Part shown: positions 1-10,237 of the stretch, piece by piece
How positions within the stretch are numbered: the stretch's first letter is position 1
Layout: every line of letters begins with the position of its first letter
Source of the DNA: Poteriospumella lacustris
Lineage: Eukaryota > Sar > Chrysophyceae > Chromulinales > Dinobryaceae
Length of the DNA: 64,000 bases
Direction of reading: 5' to 3'
Assembly (NCBI GenBank): GCA_008000375.1
Contig: SMOI01000103.1
Location: 41,972 to 105,971 of the forward strand
The notes under the pieces: generated by a model
Database searches by the model: none
The model's input: the letters and a program-made list of their open reading frames with translations, nothing else
What the model was told of the DNA's origin: nothing
Translations under genes and position numbers: made by a program

Positions 1-496
1 CTTTTCCCCCCCCCCCCCCCCGCCGTTTTTGCATTGAACGACTCGTCGTCGTTGATCATATACCGAAGGAAAGGAGGAAGGGGAGCGAAGTATTGTCGAT
101 GTGGATGTCGTCGGTGACGGTGGCCTGGTCATCCATCATACGCTTAAGAACAAAGTAAATACATTTGATTTCGCCGTCTAGAGATGTTGCTGCTGGCTCT
201 GGGCAGGTGGTCGTAGAGATGTACTGATCCTTGTTCTATCTGGTAATCTAGGAAAGGTATACGGTGTCGACGGTCTGGAGGGTCCGAGTGCAGTGGATGA
301 TACCCCCGTACCGGAGGCTCTACACAGCACATGATTGGGGTTCCCGGTGATAAACAACCCCCCCCTTCGGAAATACAATTACTGCACCGTTTCGAGACCA
401 TCGCCCCGTGAGTTGACTCAGAAACGTCGAACGTCGACTGCCAGTGACGTGTATCCTGTGGATAGTGAGCGGCCAGTACCCTCTACCCCCCCATCT
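1..496. other. Intergenic, no gene seen
   Basis: No convincing coding region on either strand. It opens with a poly-C tract (about positions 6-21). The rest is unremarkable sequence downstream of the leftward BspA-like gene. Confidence 0.5.
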
Positions 497-1402
497 CTAC
501 ACTGGCATCGACGGTTGATAGGACGTTGCTCCCTGAAACATACCGGTCGTGTTCGTAACACGGCGTAGATCCCATCTCTCCAACGACTGGTTAAACGCTG
601 TGGCTCCACAAAACATGTGGCCCATATGGGTGACGTGACTCACATCCCACGTGTCCAACGGCTGATTGAACGACACGGCACCGTAGAAGGTACCGTTCAT
701 ATCAGTGACGCGCCTCACATCCCACGTGTCCAACGGCTGATTGAACGACACGGCTAGGTAGAACAAACCGCTCATATCAGTGACGCGTCTCACATCCCAT
801 GTATCCAACGGCTGGTTAAACGCCGCAGCACCATTAAACAGGTAGTCCATAACGGTCACCTGACTCACATTCCACGTGGCCAGTGGCTGGTTAAATGCGG
901 CGAGACGAGAGAACATACCATGCATATTGGTGACACGACTAACATCCCATGTGGCTAATGGCTGGTTAAACGATATGGCGCCACCAAATATGCTGCGCAT
1001 ATTCTTCACCTGACTGACGTCCCACGTGTCCAGTGGCTGGTTGAAGACAGTCGCCACGTAGAACATGTTTATCATCGATGTGACGTTCCGCACGTCCCAA
1101 CGGTCGATACGATCGTTGAACGTGGTGCCAGCAAAAAGAGAATCCAAGGAAGTCACTTGGCTCACGTCCCAATCGTTGATGTCCCCGTACCGTTGTAATG
1201 CAGTCGCGCGATCATTGCACCATAGTTCCACCGCCTCTCGTAGCGTCTTGTTGCCGAATTTCACAAAGGCATAGTCCTTGATCATCTGTCGCACGCCAAA
1301 CGGCAAGATGCGGCCTCCACATTGCTCGCTCACCACGCGGTAGAGACACAAGTCCAATACCACGGTGAGTGGACGACCTGTTTCATCTTCTAGGGTCGTC
1401 AT
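497..1402 (-). CDS. BspA-like (DUF285) repeat protein, copy 1
   Basis: A 301-residue single-exon protein with ATG at 1402. An N-terminal region of about 85 residues (motif CGGRILPFGVRQMIKDY) is shared with three other genes in the window. It is followed by about nine 25-residue repeats of the pattern FNQPLDTWDVxxVTxMxxMF, the Mycoplasma/BspA-type leucine-rich repeat (DUF285). No signal peptide is visible, so a surface role, known for some BspA proteins, is not supported here. The last repeat ends in GMFQGATSY just before the stop, as in the longer copies, so the C-terminus looks complete. It has fewer repeats than the copies at 15.4-18.7 kb, consistent with gain or loss of 75-bp units. Molecular function is unknown; binding or adhesion is only a family-level guess. 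Confidence 0.85.
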   Translation of the reverse strand: MTTLEDETGRPLTVVLDLCLYRVVSEQCGGRILPFGVRQMIKDYAFVKFGNKTLREAVELWCNDRATALQRYGDINDWDVSQVTSLDSLFAGTTFNDRIDRWDVRNVTSMINMFYVATVFNQPLDTWDVSQVKNMRSIFGGAISFNQPLATWDVSRVTNMHGMFSRLAAFNQPLATWNVSQVTVMDYLFNGAAAFNQPLDTWDVRRVTDMSGLFYLAVSFNQPLDTWDVRRVTDMNGTFYGAVSFNQPLDTWDVSHVTHMGHMFCGATAFNQSLERWDLRRVTNTTGMFQGATSYQPSMPV

Positions 1403-1859
1403 GTTTGGGCATGGGTATCTGTGAATGAATGGATGATTTCGGTGAACAAATGTGACTCAATCCCAAATCAGAGCTCGATGTTTGTTCCTCGCTGCGTGGG
1501 AAAGTCAGTGTGTACATCTAGACTAGATTGAAAGTACCATAACTGATGCTACTTCAAGATGAGACTTGTGCGATACCTAGCGGTACATATCAAAGAGAAA
1601 ACGAACAACTTATGTGTGGCTTCCTATCACCTCATCATGTACATACTCTCATTGTGGCACACGGCAAGGGCAAACGGGTGGGGTTTTACAGGAGTGTGCG
1701 CACTGTAGATCGTCATATTGAAGTGTGTCTGTCCATTCAGACGAGTGACTTCAGCACATGGCCTGTCTATTTACTTGTTGTTAGATTGCATTCGACGCCT
1801 GAAGAACTGACCTGTCTTCTTCTTTTTTCTTCCCCAGTGAGGTTACGATTGAAGAGCGA
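1403..1859. other. Intergenic between divergent genes
   Basis: The space between the leftward BspA-like gene and the rightward lysozyme gene should hold both promoters. A pyrimidine-rich run ending in CCCCAG at 1837, 23 bases before the lysozyme ATG, looks like a splice acceptor, so a 5' UTR intron is possible. No coding region supported. Confidence 0.4.
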
Positions 1860-3098
1860 ATGTGGCAAGTGCTGATTGTCCTTCTGGCAGTGCTCGCCCC
1901 GATGGCGGTGCGGTCGGAATATGCCAACTCCACCGTGGGTATTTGCTCCTATTCTGATACTTGTAACGTGGGTGGATATGAGGGGGCATGTGTCAGTATT
2001 TCGGCTGGCTGCTGCAGCGGTGGTGTGGTCACATCGAACTTGTGTCCTGGCTCTTCGGACATCAAGTGCTGCACTCAACCACAGTGCTCTACCTCCTCCG
2101 GCCCTGGCACCTGTATGCAAACGTCATTGTGCTCTTCAAAAGGCAGAAAGTCGATCGCAGGTTACTGCACTGGACCTGATGACGTACAATGCTGTGTTAG
2201 TGGGGGCGATACCTGCTCCTATTCTGCCACTTGCAACGTGGATGGCTATGAGGGTGTCTGTGTGAGCATCTCTGCTGGCTGCTGCGGTGGGGGTGTGGTC
2301 ACGTCGAACTTGTGCCCTGGTTCCTCGGACACTAAATGCTGTACGCAACCGCAGTGTTTTACTCCTTCTGGTACTGGCACTTGCATGCAAACGTCCTTGT
2401 GCGGTTCGAAAGGCGGAATTTCTCTCGGCGGATACTGCAACGGGCCTGGGGACTTGCAGTGCTGTGTCACTGGGGGTTCCTCCACCGCCACGTATGGTGT
2501 GGACGTGTCCTCTACGATTACGACCTCCGCCGCGTCGTGCTTCAAGAGCAGCGGCATTTCGTACGTTGTTCCTCGCGGTTATATGAGCATCGGCGCCGTC
2601 GACACGCAAGTGTGCACGTCTCTTTCGAATGCTCAGAGTGCCGGCATTACCACGCGTGATGTGTACCTGTTCCCATGCCCCACGTGCTCGAAGAGTGCCG
2701 CCTCGCAAATGAGCGAGTTGGTGAGCTATTTGAAGTCTAACTGTGCGTCCGCTTGGTCCGGACGTGTGTGGTTGGACATCGAGGGTACCCAGTACTGGAC
2801 GGGTAGCACGAGCAGCAACCAAGCGTGGTACAAGCAGTTGAAGGACGCGTGCTCGACGCTCGGTATTCGTTGCGGCGTGTACTCGTCGTACTACCAATGG
2901 CAGGGTATCTTTGGCACGACGTCCTTCAGCTATGGCAGCGAGTTGCCGTTGTGGTACGCCCACTATGATAACTCGGCGTCTTTCAGTGACTTCTCGGCGT
3001 TTGGTGGGTGGTCAACGCCTCATGCGAAGCAGTACCAAGGGGACGTGGGCTTGTGCAGCATGAACGTTGACCGCAACTATGCATCGGACGCTTTCTAA
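1860..3098 (+). CDS. Secreted GH25 lysozyme with duplicated Cys-rich modules
   Basis: A 412-residue protein. Residues 1-19 form a clear signal peptide (hydrophobic LIVLLAVLAP, then AVRS). Two tandem cysteine-rich modules of about 85-90 residues follow (about 28-112 and 117-205), each with paired Cys (GCC, KCC, QCC) and the repeated phrases VSISAGCC, VVTSNLCPGSSD and MQTSLC. The C-terminal about 200 residues are a glycoside hydrolase family 25 muramidase: YGVDVSS at the start carries the expected Asp, and VWLDIEGTQYW carries the D-x-E pair expected in the GH25 active site. GH25 enzymes cut bacterial peptidoglycan, so this is likely a secreted or phagosomal lysozyme of a bacteria-eating protist. 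The Cys-rich modules may bind cell wall or protect the enzyme; that is inference. The start is the ATG directly before the signal peptide. Confidence 0.88.
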   Translation: MWQVLIVLLAVLAPMAVRSEYANSTVGICSYSDTCNVGGYEGACVSISAGCCSGGVVTSNLCPGSSDIKCCTQPQCSTSSGPGTCMQTSLCSSKGRKSIAGYCTGPDDVQCCVSGGDTCSYSATCNVDGYEGVCVSISAGCCGGGVVTSNLCPGSSDTKCCTQPQCFTPSGTGTCMQTSLCGSKGGISLGGYCNGPGDLQCCVTGGSSTATYGVDVSSTITTSAASCFKSSGISYVVPRGYMSIGAVDTQVCTSLSNAQSAGITTRDVYLFPCPTCSKSAASQMSELVSYLKSNCASAWSGRVWLDIEGTQYWTGSTSSNQAWYKQLKDACSTLGIRCGVYSSYYQWQGIFGTTSFSYGSELPLWYAHYDNSASFSDFSAFGGWSTPHAKQYQGDVGLCSMNVDRNYASDAF

Positions 3099-4079
3099 GC
3101 CGGGGACTGCCTATTCACTGTTGATGATGTGTCGATCCCTATCCTCCTTGTTTGATTGGTTGAAGTCATCCACATCACGTGGCGTTTCATTCCTTGTGTC
3201 CTATCCGGTCCCACTCGTTATTCTCTCTGTTTCCTGATCTCTGCTACGATCCGTTATTTGATCGCGAACGATTTGGTTTTCTCGTTTCGCCTCATTCTGC
3301 TGATGATTCTCATTCTCTCATTCTCTCATTCTCTTGCTCCATTGGTACCCGTCATGTGTTACTTGGGCCTGCGACAGCCAACACACCGTGGGTAGGTTGG
3401 TTCGATTGGATTGTCGTCGTTGGCCTAAGGACACATTACGTATGTTCCCCAACACCTGTTGCCCGCGTATGTCACCAGTATGCTTCGATACGTTTGGGTG
3501 AGGGGTCTTCTACAGCCTTATTCTTTTATTTCCTCTCGCATTCAGATTCGCATTCCGATTAGCTTCACCAGTCGACATTCGATTCCATTTTGCGGTTGTC
3601 AGTTCCATTCGCTGATGCAGCTTCTGATGCACAGGCCGCCGCAGCCTTTGATACTATCGTCGCGTCCCCCTTCTCCACCTCATTTCTCTCTCTACACCAC
3701 CACTCGTCAGTGATAGAGGAGGGAGATGAGGGGAAGAGGAGGTGGGGGGCGAAATATTGTCGCCGTTGTGGCTGCCCTTGACCGTGTAATCCACCACACA
3801 CAGGAAAGCATTTAATTACACACATTTAATTACACAGCGCTTGAGTTCTCGTGTAGCTTGCGTTCTTGTACGGTTCTTGTCGTATCAAGGAACACCTGAT
3901 TCCTCATCAGCAACCCACCCATCCTTTCCTCGCCAACTTGCATGTGTCCTAATCGTCTCATCTCTCCTACTGAACAACAGAACACGATGGAGACACACTG
4001 CGATATTTGGAAGATTACCTACCAATCCGCATGTATCGATACCAAGAAAGGATGGGTCATGGCAAAAATGTCATTCATT
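3099..4079. other. Intergenic, pyrimidine-rich
   Basis: T/C-rich sequence with short repeats (several CATTCTCT units near 3310-3335). No supported gene; the small open frames here are low-complexity. Confidence 0.45.
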
Positions 4080-4361
4080 TTAGTTATCCAATGCTTCGTT
4101 GCGCATTATTTCGAATGCATCACCAGCACGATCCCACACCGGTTGATAATCCTCCATTATTTGAGTGATGTTTCCCACCTCGGCCTGAATATACCACATT
4201 AGTTTCATAATACTGTCATATTTTGCATCATCTTGAACGGAGGAAATTGGCAGCAGCGACGCAGGTCGACGGGACAGTTGTGGCCAGACATACGCCTTAG
4301 TTTCGTCCACCGTAACTGCCAACACCAATATGCACAAACCAAAAGCGGTTAAATTAATCAT
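4080..4361 (-). CDS. Small secreted protein, unknown
   Basis: A 93-residue frame with ATG at 4361. Residues 1-23 form a plausible signal peptide (hydrophobic LTAFGLCILVLAV, then ETKAY). The mature part of about 70 residues is polar to amphipathic, with no cysteines and no recognised family. Base composition differs little from the flanking DNA, so support comes mainly from the signal peptide followed by an ordered helical-looking sequence. It may be a short gene or the first exon of a longer one; no clear donor site before the stop was identified. Confidence 0.4.
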   Translation of the reverse strand: MINLTAFGLCILVLAVTVDETKAYVWPQLSRRPASLLPISSVQDDAKYDSIMKLMWYIQAEVGNITQIMEDYQPVWDRAGDAFEIMRNEALDN

Positions 4362-4651
4362 TGTTTGAACTATAGAGATACTGTGAAAGGTTTCAATGTA
4401 TGTGCATATTACTATTGTGGGCCTTAACAGTACGAGAAGCAGTCCCCAGCCGTGTGGTGGGCTCCTCTCTGTCTCAGTACACGATGACGACGAAGTTGGG
4501 TTGATGCGAAGAGTTCGGTCAGCAGTTTGGTCAGTTGTCGATGATGGAGAGTTGTTGTTTATTGCGATGATGCGATGATGGCCAATATGTACAAGAGATA
4601 TTTATTGATGGAAGAAGGTGTTGTCATTGTTGATATAAGAGCTGGCCAAAA

Positions 4652-7057
4652 ATGGGTCGAACGAACACAGTGGTTGGTTCACGGTCGATGGTGTCGGACG
4701 GTCTAGCGGGCGCAACAACGCGGCATCGCATTCCAACGATCGTTCGAATTCTCAGTGAGCTCTTACATGGGTTTATGGTACTGTTCTTGCAGCGCGGAGA
4801 TTTGTCGTACTCCGCGTTTTGTACCTTGTGGAAGGACGAAGACATGCCGTCCCTGCACACGCTGTGCCCCGAGCGCATTGATTACGCTGCCTACATCCAA
4901 ATCTTGTACTATTTACTGCTGGAAACACAGCTCTTCCTCGATTTCAGTGCTACGAGTCGCATTCCTTCGCTCGAAACGATCCCGTTTCAAGAAGTACGGT
5001 GCCTGGTGTCGCTGGTGCCGGTCCTCTACACGTTGTTCACACTCTATCAGACCGCTCCAGCAACCTCTTCGATACGTTCGATTCCCATTCGTATCACCAC
5101 CTCCAAGTTCCAAGATCTTGCCCTGGGCGTTCGCAGTGTCGTAGAGCTGGTGGACGGAGTAGGCCACGACGTCGCCGCGCTCTGGGCCCATCTGACCGCT
5201 GGCGCTTACCCCGGAGACCCCGCGATCTCAGCATCTTCACCAGCTATGATTCCTTCTCCCTCTGCCTTTGAGGAAGCTGCCTATACGGGCCCTATCAGTA
5301 CATTCTTTCTCGAGCAGCAGCACGTTTTGCAGCTCCGGCGACTCTCGACCGTGTCACCGGAGCTGCCGTGGAGCAACATCAGCGACTGGCAGCGTTCGCT
5401 GGCCGCCTTAGAGGCGGAGAAGATTCACCGTTGGATCTTTGGGGGTGCCTTCGTCGACAGCGATGCGCCTCGTCGAGCGATGGAAGCGACCGCTGACGCC
5501 GCTGCGACCGACGACGCAACGCGCATCAACCGGCGGCCGTCGGCGGAGAGGATCCCCGCCGCCAACAACGGCGACACCAGCGACAGTGAACGCAGCACCA
5601 GCGACAACGATGACCTCCGAGCGCTGGTTCTGCGTCCCGGTGGCGATAACAGTACCGCCGGTGGTGACGACGGTGACGGTGGCAACGGCGACGGTGACGG
5701 TGACGGCGACGGCGACGATGCGATCGCGACGGTCGCCGGGTACATCGCGCTGCGTCTGCAGCACATGCTGCTGCAGATCCACGCGCGTCGTCAACAGCGA
5801 CGGGACGACCTCGCACGTCGCCAACACGAGCGTCTCACCCGGCAGCAGGAGCGTCTCCAACGCAGCCAACAGACCCTGCGACAGCGCGTCTACGCCTACG
5901 AAGTCACACAACGCACACGCTACGCCGAGGCCCAACGGGAAGCCCTCGAGCGTACACGCCATGCACAACAACAACTCGCTCTCCAGCAGGCGCAGCTGCA
6001 GCTACACCAGCAGCAGCAACAGCAACAACAGCAGCAGCAGCCGTCGATGTTGTCACCGTCGCCAGCGATGCTCGACGTCGCGTCGTACGAACACAACGCC
6101 GCCACCGTCGCCACCACCGCCACCGTCACGGGCAAGGCCGCGGGCAAAGCGGCGAAGACCGCGACGGCTGCGGGGAAGAAGCGCACGAGACAGGAGGCCT
6201 CGAAGAACGCCTTGGACACGCAACGGATCACGAGTCTGTTGGACGATTTGGAGGCGCAAATCGCCGCGGTGACGCAGCAGTACGAAGGGTACGACACCAC
6301 CGCTGCAACGGCGACAGCGACGGCGATGGACGACGAGGACCCCTACTACACCGCCGGTGGGGGTGACGAGGCCGTCGAGGACAGCGACAGCGAAGACGAC
6401 CTCGGGGGTGTCGCTGGTGCCGCATTCTCATCGCAACGGTCGCAGAGGAGACCCGTCAACGCCGCTTCAACGACGCCACGTAGGCCGCGTCCTGCTGCGA
6501 CCAGTTCGGCCATCCACGGGGCAAATGCGCCGTCGGCGACGGTGGCGTTGGAAGAACACGACACACTCGCAGAACTGGAGGCGTTGATCGCGTCCGTCGA
6601 GTCGCAGTACACGTCGCGTGGTCGTCGTCGGCCGACGACGACAGCGTCCACTGTAGCGCCCGTGCGACAACGGCGACGTGTCGCTGTGCCGACTCGTCGC
6701 GACACGTCCACGGCCACCGAGAGGGACGACACGCTGCCACCGTCACTGCGATTGCCAGCGGTCGCCGTCGCCGCTCCCGCGCGAGGGCAATCTGTCCACC
6801 ACCACAACCGCGACGCACCCGACGTCAGCAGCGCCACGGCGTCGGACCTGACCAACCGCAGCGGCGCAATGCCGGCGCCTACCACCGCCGCCACCGCCAC
6901 CGCCACAGCCACCGCCACCGCCGCTCTCGGTGGTGCGCCAACGGACAACGATGCTCCAGCGCCAGAAGCGTCGTCGTCAACCGACCTCGCCGCGATGCTC
7001 GCCGAACTCGAAGGACTCACGGCCGCGGTCTTGCAGCACACGTCGGTCACGGTGTAG
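4652..7057 (+). CDS. SNAPc subunit 1 (SNAP43)-like protein with long low-complexity tail
   Basis: An 801-residue single-exon protein with ATG in good context (AAAAATGG). Residues about 30-220 resemble the SNAPc1/SNAP43 domain: a helical start with FCTLW, then TQLFLDF, a segment with YTLFTLYQT, and basic IPIRIT before further helices, in the order seen in animal SNAPC1. SNAPc binds the proximal sequence element of snRNA promoters and recruits Pol II or Pol III, so a nuclear role in snRNA transcription is inferred. From about residue 290 to the end the protein is disordered: acidic G/D runs, a Q/R-rich coiled segment (about 385-460) with a poly-Q run, and A/T repeats encoded by GAC/GGC and GCC/ACC microsatellites. 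A short segment like LDDLEAQIAAVTQQYEGY recurs three times (about 530, 650 and 785), a possible interaction motif. Confidence 0.6.
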   Translation: MGRTNTVVGSRSMVSDGLAGATTRHRIPTIVRILSELLHGFMVLFLQRGDLSYSAFCTLWKDEDMPSLHTLCPERIDYAAYIQILYYLLLETQLFLDFSATSRIPSLETIPFQEVRCLVSLVPVLYTLFTLYQTAPATSSIRSIPIRITTSKFQDLALGVRSVVELVDGVGHDVAALWAHLTAGAYPGDPAISASSPAMIPSPSAFEEAAYTGPISTFFLEQQHVLQLRRLSTVSPELPWSNISDWQRSLAALEAEKIHRWIFGGAFVDSDAPRRAMEATADAAATDDATRINRRPSAERIPAANNGDTSDSERSTSDNDDLRALVLRPGGDNSTAGGDDGDGGNGDGDGDGDGDDAIATVAGYIALRLQHMLLQIHARRQQRRDDLARRQHERLTRQQERLQRSQQTLRQRVYAYEVTQRTRYAEAQREALERTRHAQQQLALQQAQLQLHQQQQQQQQQQQPSMLSPSPAMLDVASYEHNAATVATTATVTGKAAGKAAKTATAAGKKRTRQEASKNALDTQRITSLLDDLEAQIAAVTQQYEGYDTTAATATATAMDDEDPYYTAGGGDEAVEDSDSEDDLGGVAGAAFSSQRSQRRPVNAASTTPRRPRPAATSSAIHGANAPSATVALEEHDTLAELEALIASVESQYTSRGRRRPTTTASTVAPVRQRRRVAVPTRRDTSTATERDDTLPPSLRLPAVAVAAPARGQSVHHHNRDAPDVSSATASDLTNRSGAMPAPTTAATATATATATAALGGAPTDNDAPAPEASSSTDLAAMLAELEGLTAAVLQHTSVTV

Positions 7058-7458
7058 GGCCCGAACTGGCTCACAATGGGTGGCTGATGACCGCGGTGTG
7101 CCCCCTCTACGACCGCGGTTTAGCTGTAGCGACCGTCCAGAGTCTACGCTGTAGCTGTACGTGAATTACCTACCTATCCAGTGTGGAAGAAGAAGACGCC
7201 ATGTGTGTGGGAAGTGTGTAGAAGCAATGAGTTATGACGAATAGGTGGACGACGACACCCACCGGACGGTGAAGAGAGAGAGAACTGAGCTGAACGAACA
7301 GAACTGATGCAGTACACAGCGAAAGAAGACGAGAAGGAGAATGAATCGATAACCGCCTACCAAAGCACGACTAGTCTTATACTAAAGCAACCTCCGGAAA
7401 CGACTTCGTGAAGGGTTTTTGGTGTGTGTGAGAGAGTGGAGTGGCGACCACCGCCCGG
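7058..7458. other. Intergenic between convergent genes
   Basis: 3' flanks of two convergent genes. No coding region or RNA gene recognised. Confidence 0.45.
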
Positions 7459-8244
7459 TTACCAGTGCAGCACGGCGCCCGTGTTGTCGACGTAGACCAA
7501 GTTCTCTTCCACCAGCTGACGCGTGTAGTCGTCACTGACCTCGCCCGAGGCGACGGCCGCCAGACCGCGCTCCAACACCTCCACAATGCCCTGTGTGCTT
7601 TGGTCGACGGTCAACGGCGCGGTGGAGCCGCCCAAGTCGGTCTGCACCCATCCGGGATGCAACGCGACCGCGCGAATGTTGGCCTCGCGGACGTCCTTGT
7701 CGACCGTATACGACGCGACCAACATGTTCAAGGCCGTCTTCGACACGCGGTAGGAAGAGATGGCGCCGAAGAAGCCCGTGTGCTTGAGCGCGGCGATGGA
7801 GCCCAAGATCGACGACATGACGACGACCAAGCGATGCGTGGACCGCTGCACGAGCGGCGTGAAGTGTTTGAGCGTCAGAAACGCACCGACCACGTTCGTC
7901 TCGAAGATGTCTCGGACGGTCTGCGCCGACGTTTGCAAGAACGACGAGGTCCAGTCGGCCACGCCGGCGTTGGCGATCAACACGTCGACGTGGCGGACGC
8001 CGTGTGCTTCCAACGAGCGAATGGCGCGCGGATAGGCGTCTTCTGCGTTCACGTCGAGCGGCACGATCACCAACTGCGACGAGGAGTGTGTCTTGGCGAG
8101 GTCTTGCAGGGCCTGGGAGTTGGCGGGGTCGCGCGAGGTGGCGACGACCTGGACGCCGGGCAAGGCGAGGTACTTCTGGACGAGGCCCAGTCCGATGCCC
8201 TTGGAGGCGCCGGTGATGAGAATAACTTTGTTGGAGGAGCTCAT
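7459..8244 (-). CDS. Short-chain dehydrogenase/reductase (SDR)
   Basis: About 261 residues from the ATG at 8244. An in-frame ATG at 8295 would add 17 residues not typical of the family, so the inner start, which places the Rossmann motif at the N-terminus, is preferred. Classical SDR features are present: cofactor motif TGASKGIG near residue 10, the NAG motif in LIANAGVADW, catalytic Ser in VVVMSSILGS, and the YRVSK catalytic Tyr-Lys pair. The later HPGWVQTDLGG segment and overall length are typical of the C-factor/sniffer-like NAD(P)H-dependent carbonyl reductases. The substrate cannot be read from sequence. No targeting peptide is seen, so it is probably cytosolic. Confidence 0.92.
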   Translation of the reverse strand: MSSSNKVILITGASKGIGLGLVQKYLALPGVQVVATSRDPANSQALQDLAKTHSSSQLVIVPLDVNAEDAYPRAIRSLEAHGVRHVDVLIANAGVADWTSSFLQTSAQTVRDIFETNVVGAFLTLKHFTPLVQRSTHRLVVVMSSILGSIAALKHTGFFGAISSYRVSKTALNMLVASYTVDKDVREANIRAVALHPGWVQTDLGGSTAPLTVDQSTQGIVEVLERGLAAVASGEVSDDYTRQLVEENLVYVDNTGAVLHW

Positions 8245-8739
8245 GGCTGGATAAGGGTTAGGTGACGTTGAAGTCGAGACAGTAGCTGGAAGCAAAAGGC
8301 TTGTAATTCGGGTGGGAATTGAATTGTGTTCGAAGCAGCCATCATATTCGAGTAGCTTTTCAATGTTTTATCTATCTGTAGAAGAAGATGTCGCCTTGTC
8401 GCATCTTATTCGCCTCCTTGTGGTCCATCTTCGCGTTTCTTATCGTCTCAGGAAACGAGATGGGCTGCTAAAGAAGAAGGCGACAGGAGAAAAGACGCGA
8501 CGGGGCAGCGGGGCAAGGTGGCAAGGTGGCACAGCGCCGGAGTGCGTCCCCACTATGATGTACAATAGGGTGAAGCTTTATACAATAGTAATGACACAAC
8601 AAGCTGTTTTGCATGTACATCAATGGTGAGAGGCTCTAGTCGAAAAGCTGTGTTGGATGTAGCTTCTTCTATCACATTTATTTGGTATTGTTCGATATTT
8701 CCCATCAGAGTATTGTGTTCGCAAAGATATTAAGTGGAA
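8245..8739. other. Intergenic, divergent promoters
   Basis: Region between the leftward SDR gene and the rightward DUF4241-like gene. It must carry two promoters; no specific element or gene is recognised. Confidence 0.4.
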
Positions 8740-9390
8740 ATGTCAGTGAAGAGGGAGGAAATCGATCCAGAATTGTTGAGTCGTTCTGCGTACACCTCCA
8801 TAGGACTGTTCAATGTTTCGGAAGGACGTTTGATCGTCAGCGATCCCAGCTACGAAGTGCATCCTGCTCTTAATTTCATCATCGAAAATGCAACTCCTGG
8901 CCACTGGTTTGGCGTTGTGAAGGTTGCCTCCGAGGACTATGGCAATCGTATCGCGGAATTGATCGGATTCTCGGTGCACACCAGCGCGGAAGGCCAAGCG
9001 TGTATTATGGACGGACGATGCTTATGGGAACAACAGCAAACGTTGGGTGTCGACTCGGGTATGATGGGAATCTTCGATGCCAAGTTCTACAAGGTGAACG
9101 GTGCCGTGAAAGGAAAGGACTTGGATGCAGGGGTAATGAGTGTAATTTATCCACCTTCATTCACGGGTCAGAAGTGGTTCGCTCATTGCGCTCACATAAC
9201 GAAGCGTGAAAACAGTATCTTTGGAGTCGACGCATCCAAAATGCCAGGTGGTATGGTCAGTCGATCTGGATTTGGAGACGGGCGCTATGAGGCCTCTACA
9301 TACTGTGAGAACGAACTCGTTTGTGGTGTGAAAATCGAGTTCATCAACGATGAAATTATCGCTGAAATATTGCAGCAACTTCAGCGCTGA
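8740..9390 (+). CDS. DUF4241-like protein
   Basis: A 216-residue protein starting at the ATG at 8740. Motifs match the DUF4241 family: an early GRLIVSDPSYEV strand, a central GVDSGMMGIFDAKFY (family: VDAGxxxFxD), and a C-terminal SGFGDGRYEASTY (family: SGWGDGxYPVYW), followed by a strand VCGVKIEFI. The family is found in bacteria and scattered eukaryotes and has no firmly established biochemical role. No signal peptide or transmembrane segment is present. A single-exon gene with bacterial-type relatives could reflect old horizontal transfer, but composition here is like the neighbours. Confidence 0.7.
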   Translation: MSVKREEIDPELLSRSAYTSIGLFNVSEGRLIVSDPSYEVHPALNFIIENATPGHWFGVVKVASEDYGNRIAELIGFSVHTSAEGQACIMDGRCLWEQQQTLGVDSGMMGIFDAKFYKVNGAVKGKDLDAGVMSVIYPPSFTGQKWFAHCAHITKRENSIFGVDASKMPGGMVSRSGFGDGRYEASTYCENELVCGVKIEFINDEIIAEILQQLQR

Positions 9391-10237
9391 AGGCTCATGA
9401 AGTTATTGCTGAGGTACAGTCGCTATGGAAGTGAGGGAGCGTCGTAGCAGCTCCATAGCTAAGGAAGGGGGCGTCGTAGCAGCTGCCCGTTTACAGCCAC
9501 TGCATTATTACTGTCAGGTACGGCACAATAGCATGCCTCGGCAGCCAACACTGCCCAACGACGAACAAGTGTGGACAAGCGTCAAAGTAAAAGCCTTGGA
9601 GATATTTGATGCTTATGAAGCCAAGAATGGGTGCCCATCACAAGGGGGGGGCGGCCCTGCGGTAAGGAGGGGAGCCTATATTACTATATAGGGCTCCCCC
9701 CTTACCCCCCTTGTTAGGCCCACACAATGCACGTAATGAGACGTACTCCAAAGGGATGAAATGTGATGCATGTTGCATGTAAGTGGCCAGTGTGTCAGTC
9801 ACCTAATGCTTCACAAGGCAGATTGCTTCCTTTGTAAGATAGTAAGAACGTAGAGTAATTGCGTACCTAAGTTTATGGTTATCGATGAAGTACTATCTTA
9901 GTCTTAAGGTCGATATTGTACGCATTGCAGATCCTTCGTGTCGAGTGTCGCGACGGCGGCGCTGCTGCGCTGCTGTCGCCGCTCGCTGTCTCTGCTGAAG
10001 AGAGAGAAGGACCTCCGACTCGACGATGTTTGGATTGATGATCGAACCAACCGGTGGCGGTCCAGTTAATTTTACGGGGACAGAATCAACGGAAGATTGC
10101 TGCGAATACCAAGGTTGGTGCAGATATCTCCAGCTTGGCGCTATTGATTGATTTCGTCCGAAGGACTGACCGCATAAATATCTGGACAACGCATTCGAAT
10201 CTGCAGGAAACTTACAAGTCATCAATCTTTCTTCATC
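9391..10237. other. Intergenic with palindromic element
   Basis: No gene supported. The notable content is the GC-rich palindrome at 9641-9713, listed separately. The last 100 bases should include the ARP4 promoter. Confidence 0.45.
9641..9713. repeat. Imperfect GC-rich palindrome (73 bp)
   Basis: Inner arms at about 9664-9681 (AAGGAGGGGAGCCTATA) and 9686-9704 (TATAGGGCTCCCCCCTT) pair almost fully around a loop of a few bases. An outer CAAGGGGGG at 9641 pairs with CCCCCCTTG ending at 9713. In RNA or single-stranded DNA this would form a long hairpin. It could be a miniature mobile element remnant or a structured regulatory site. No target-site duplication was identified. Confidence 0.6.

Noticed and set aside
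9425-9691. 88-codon plus-strand frame ending in the palindrome
   Set aside because: No recognisable features, and it terminates within the hairpin; likely chance.
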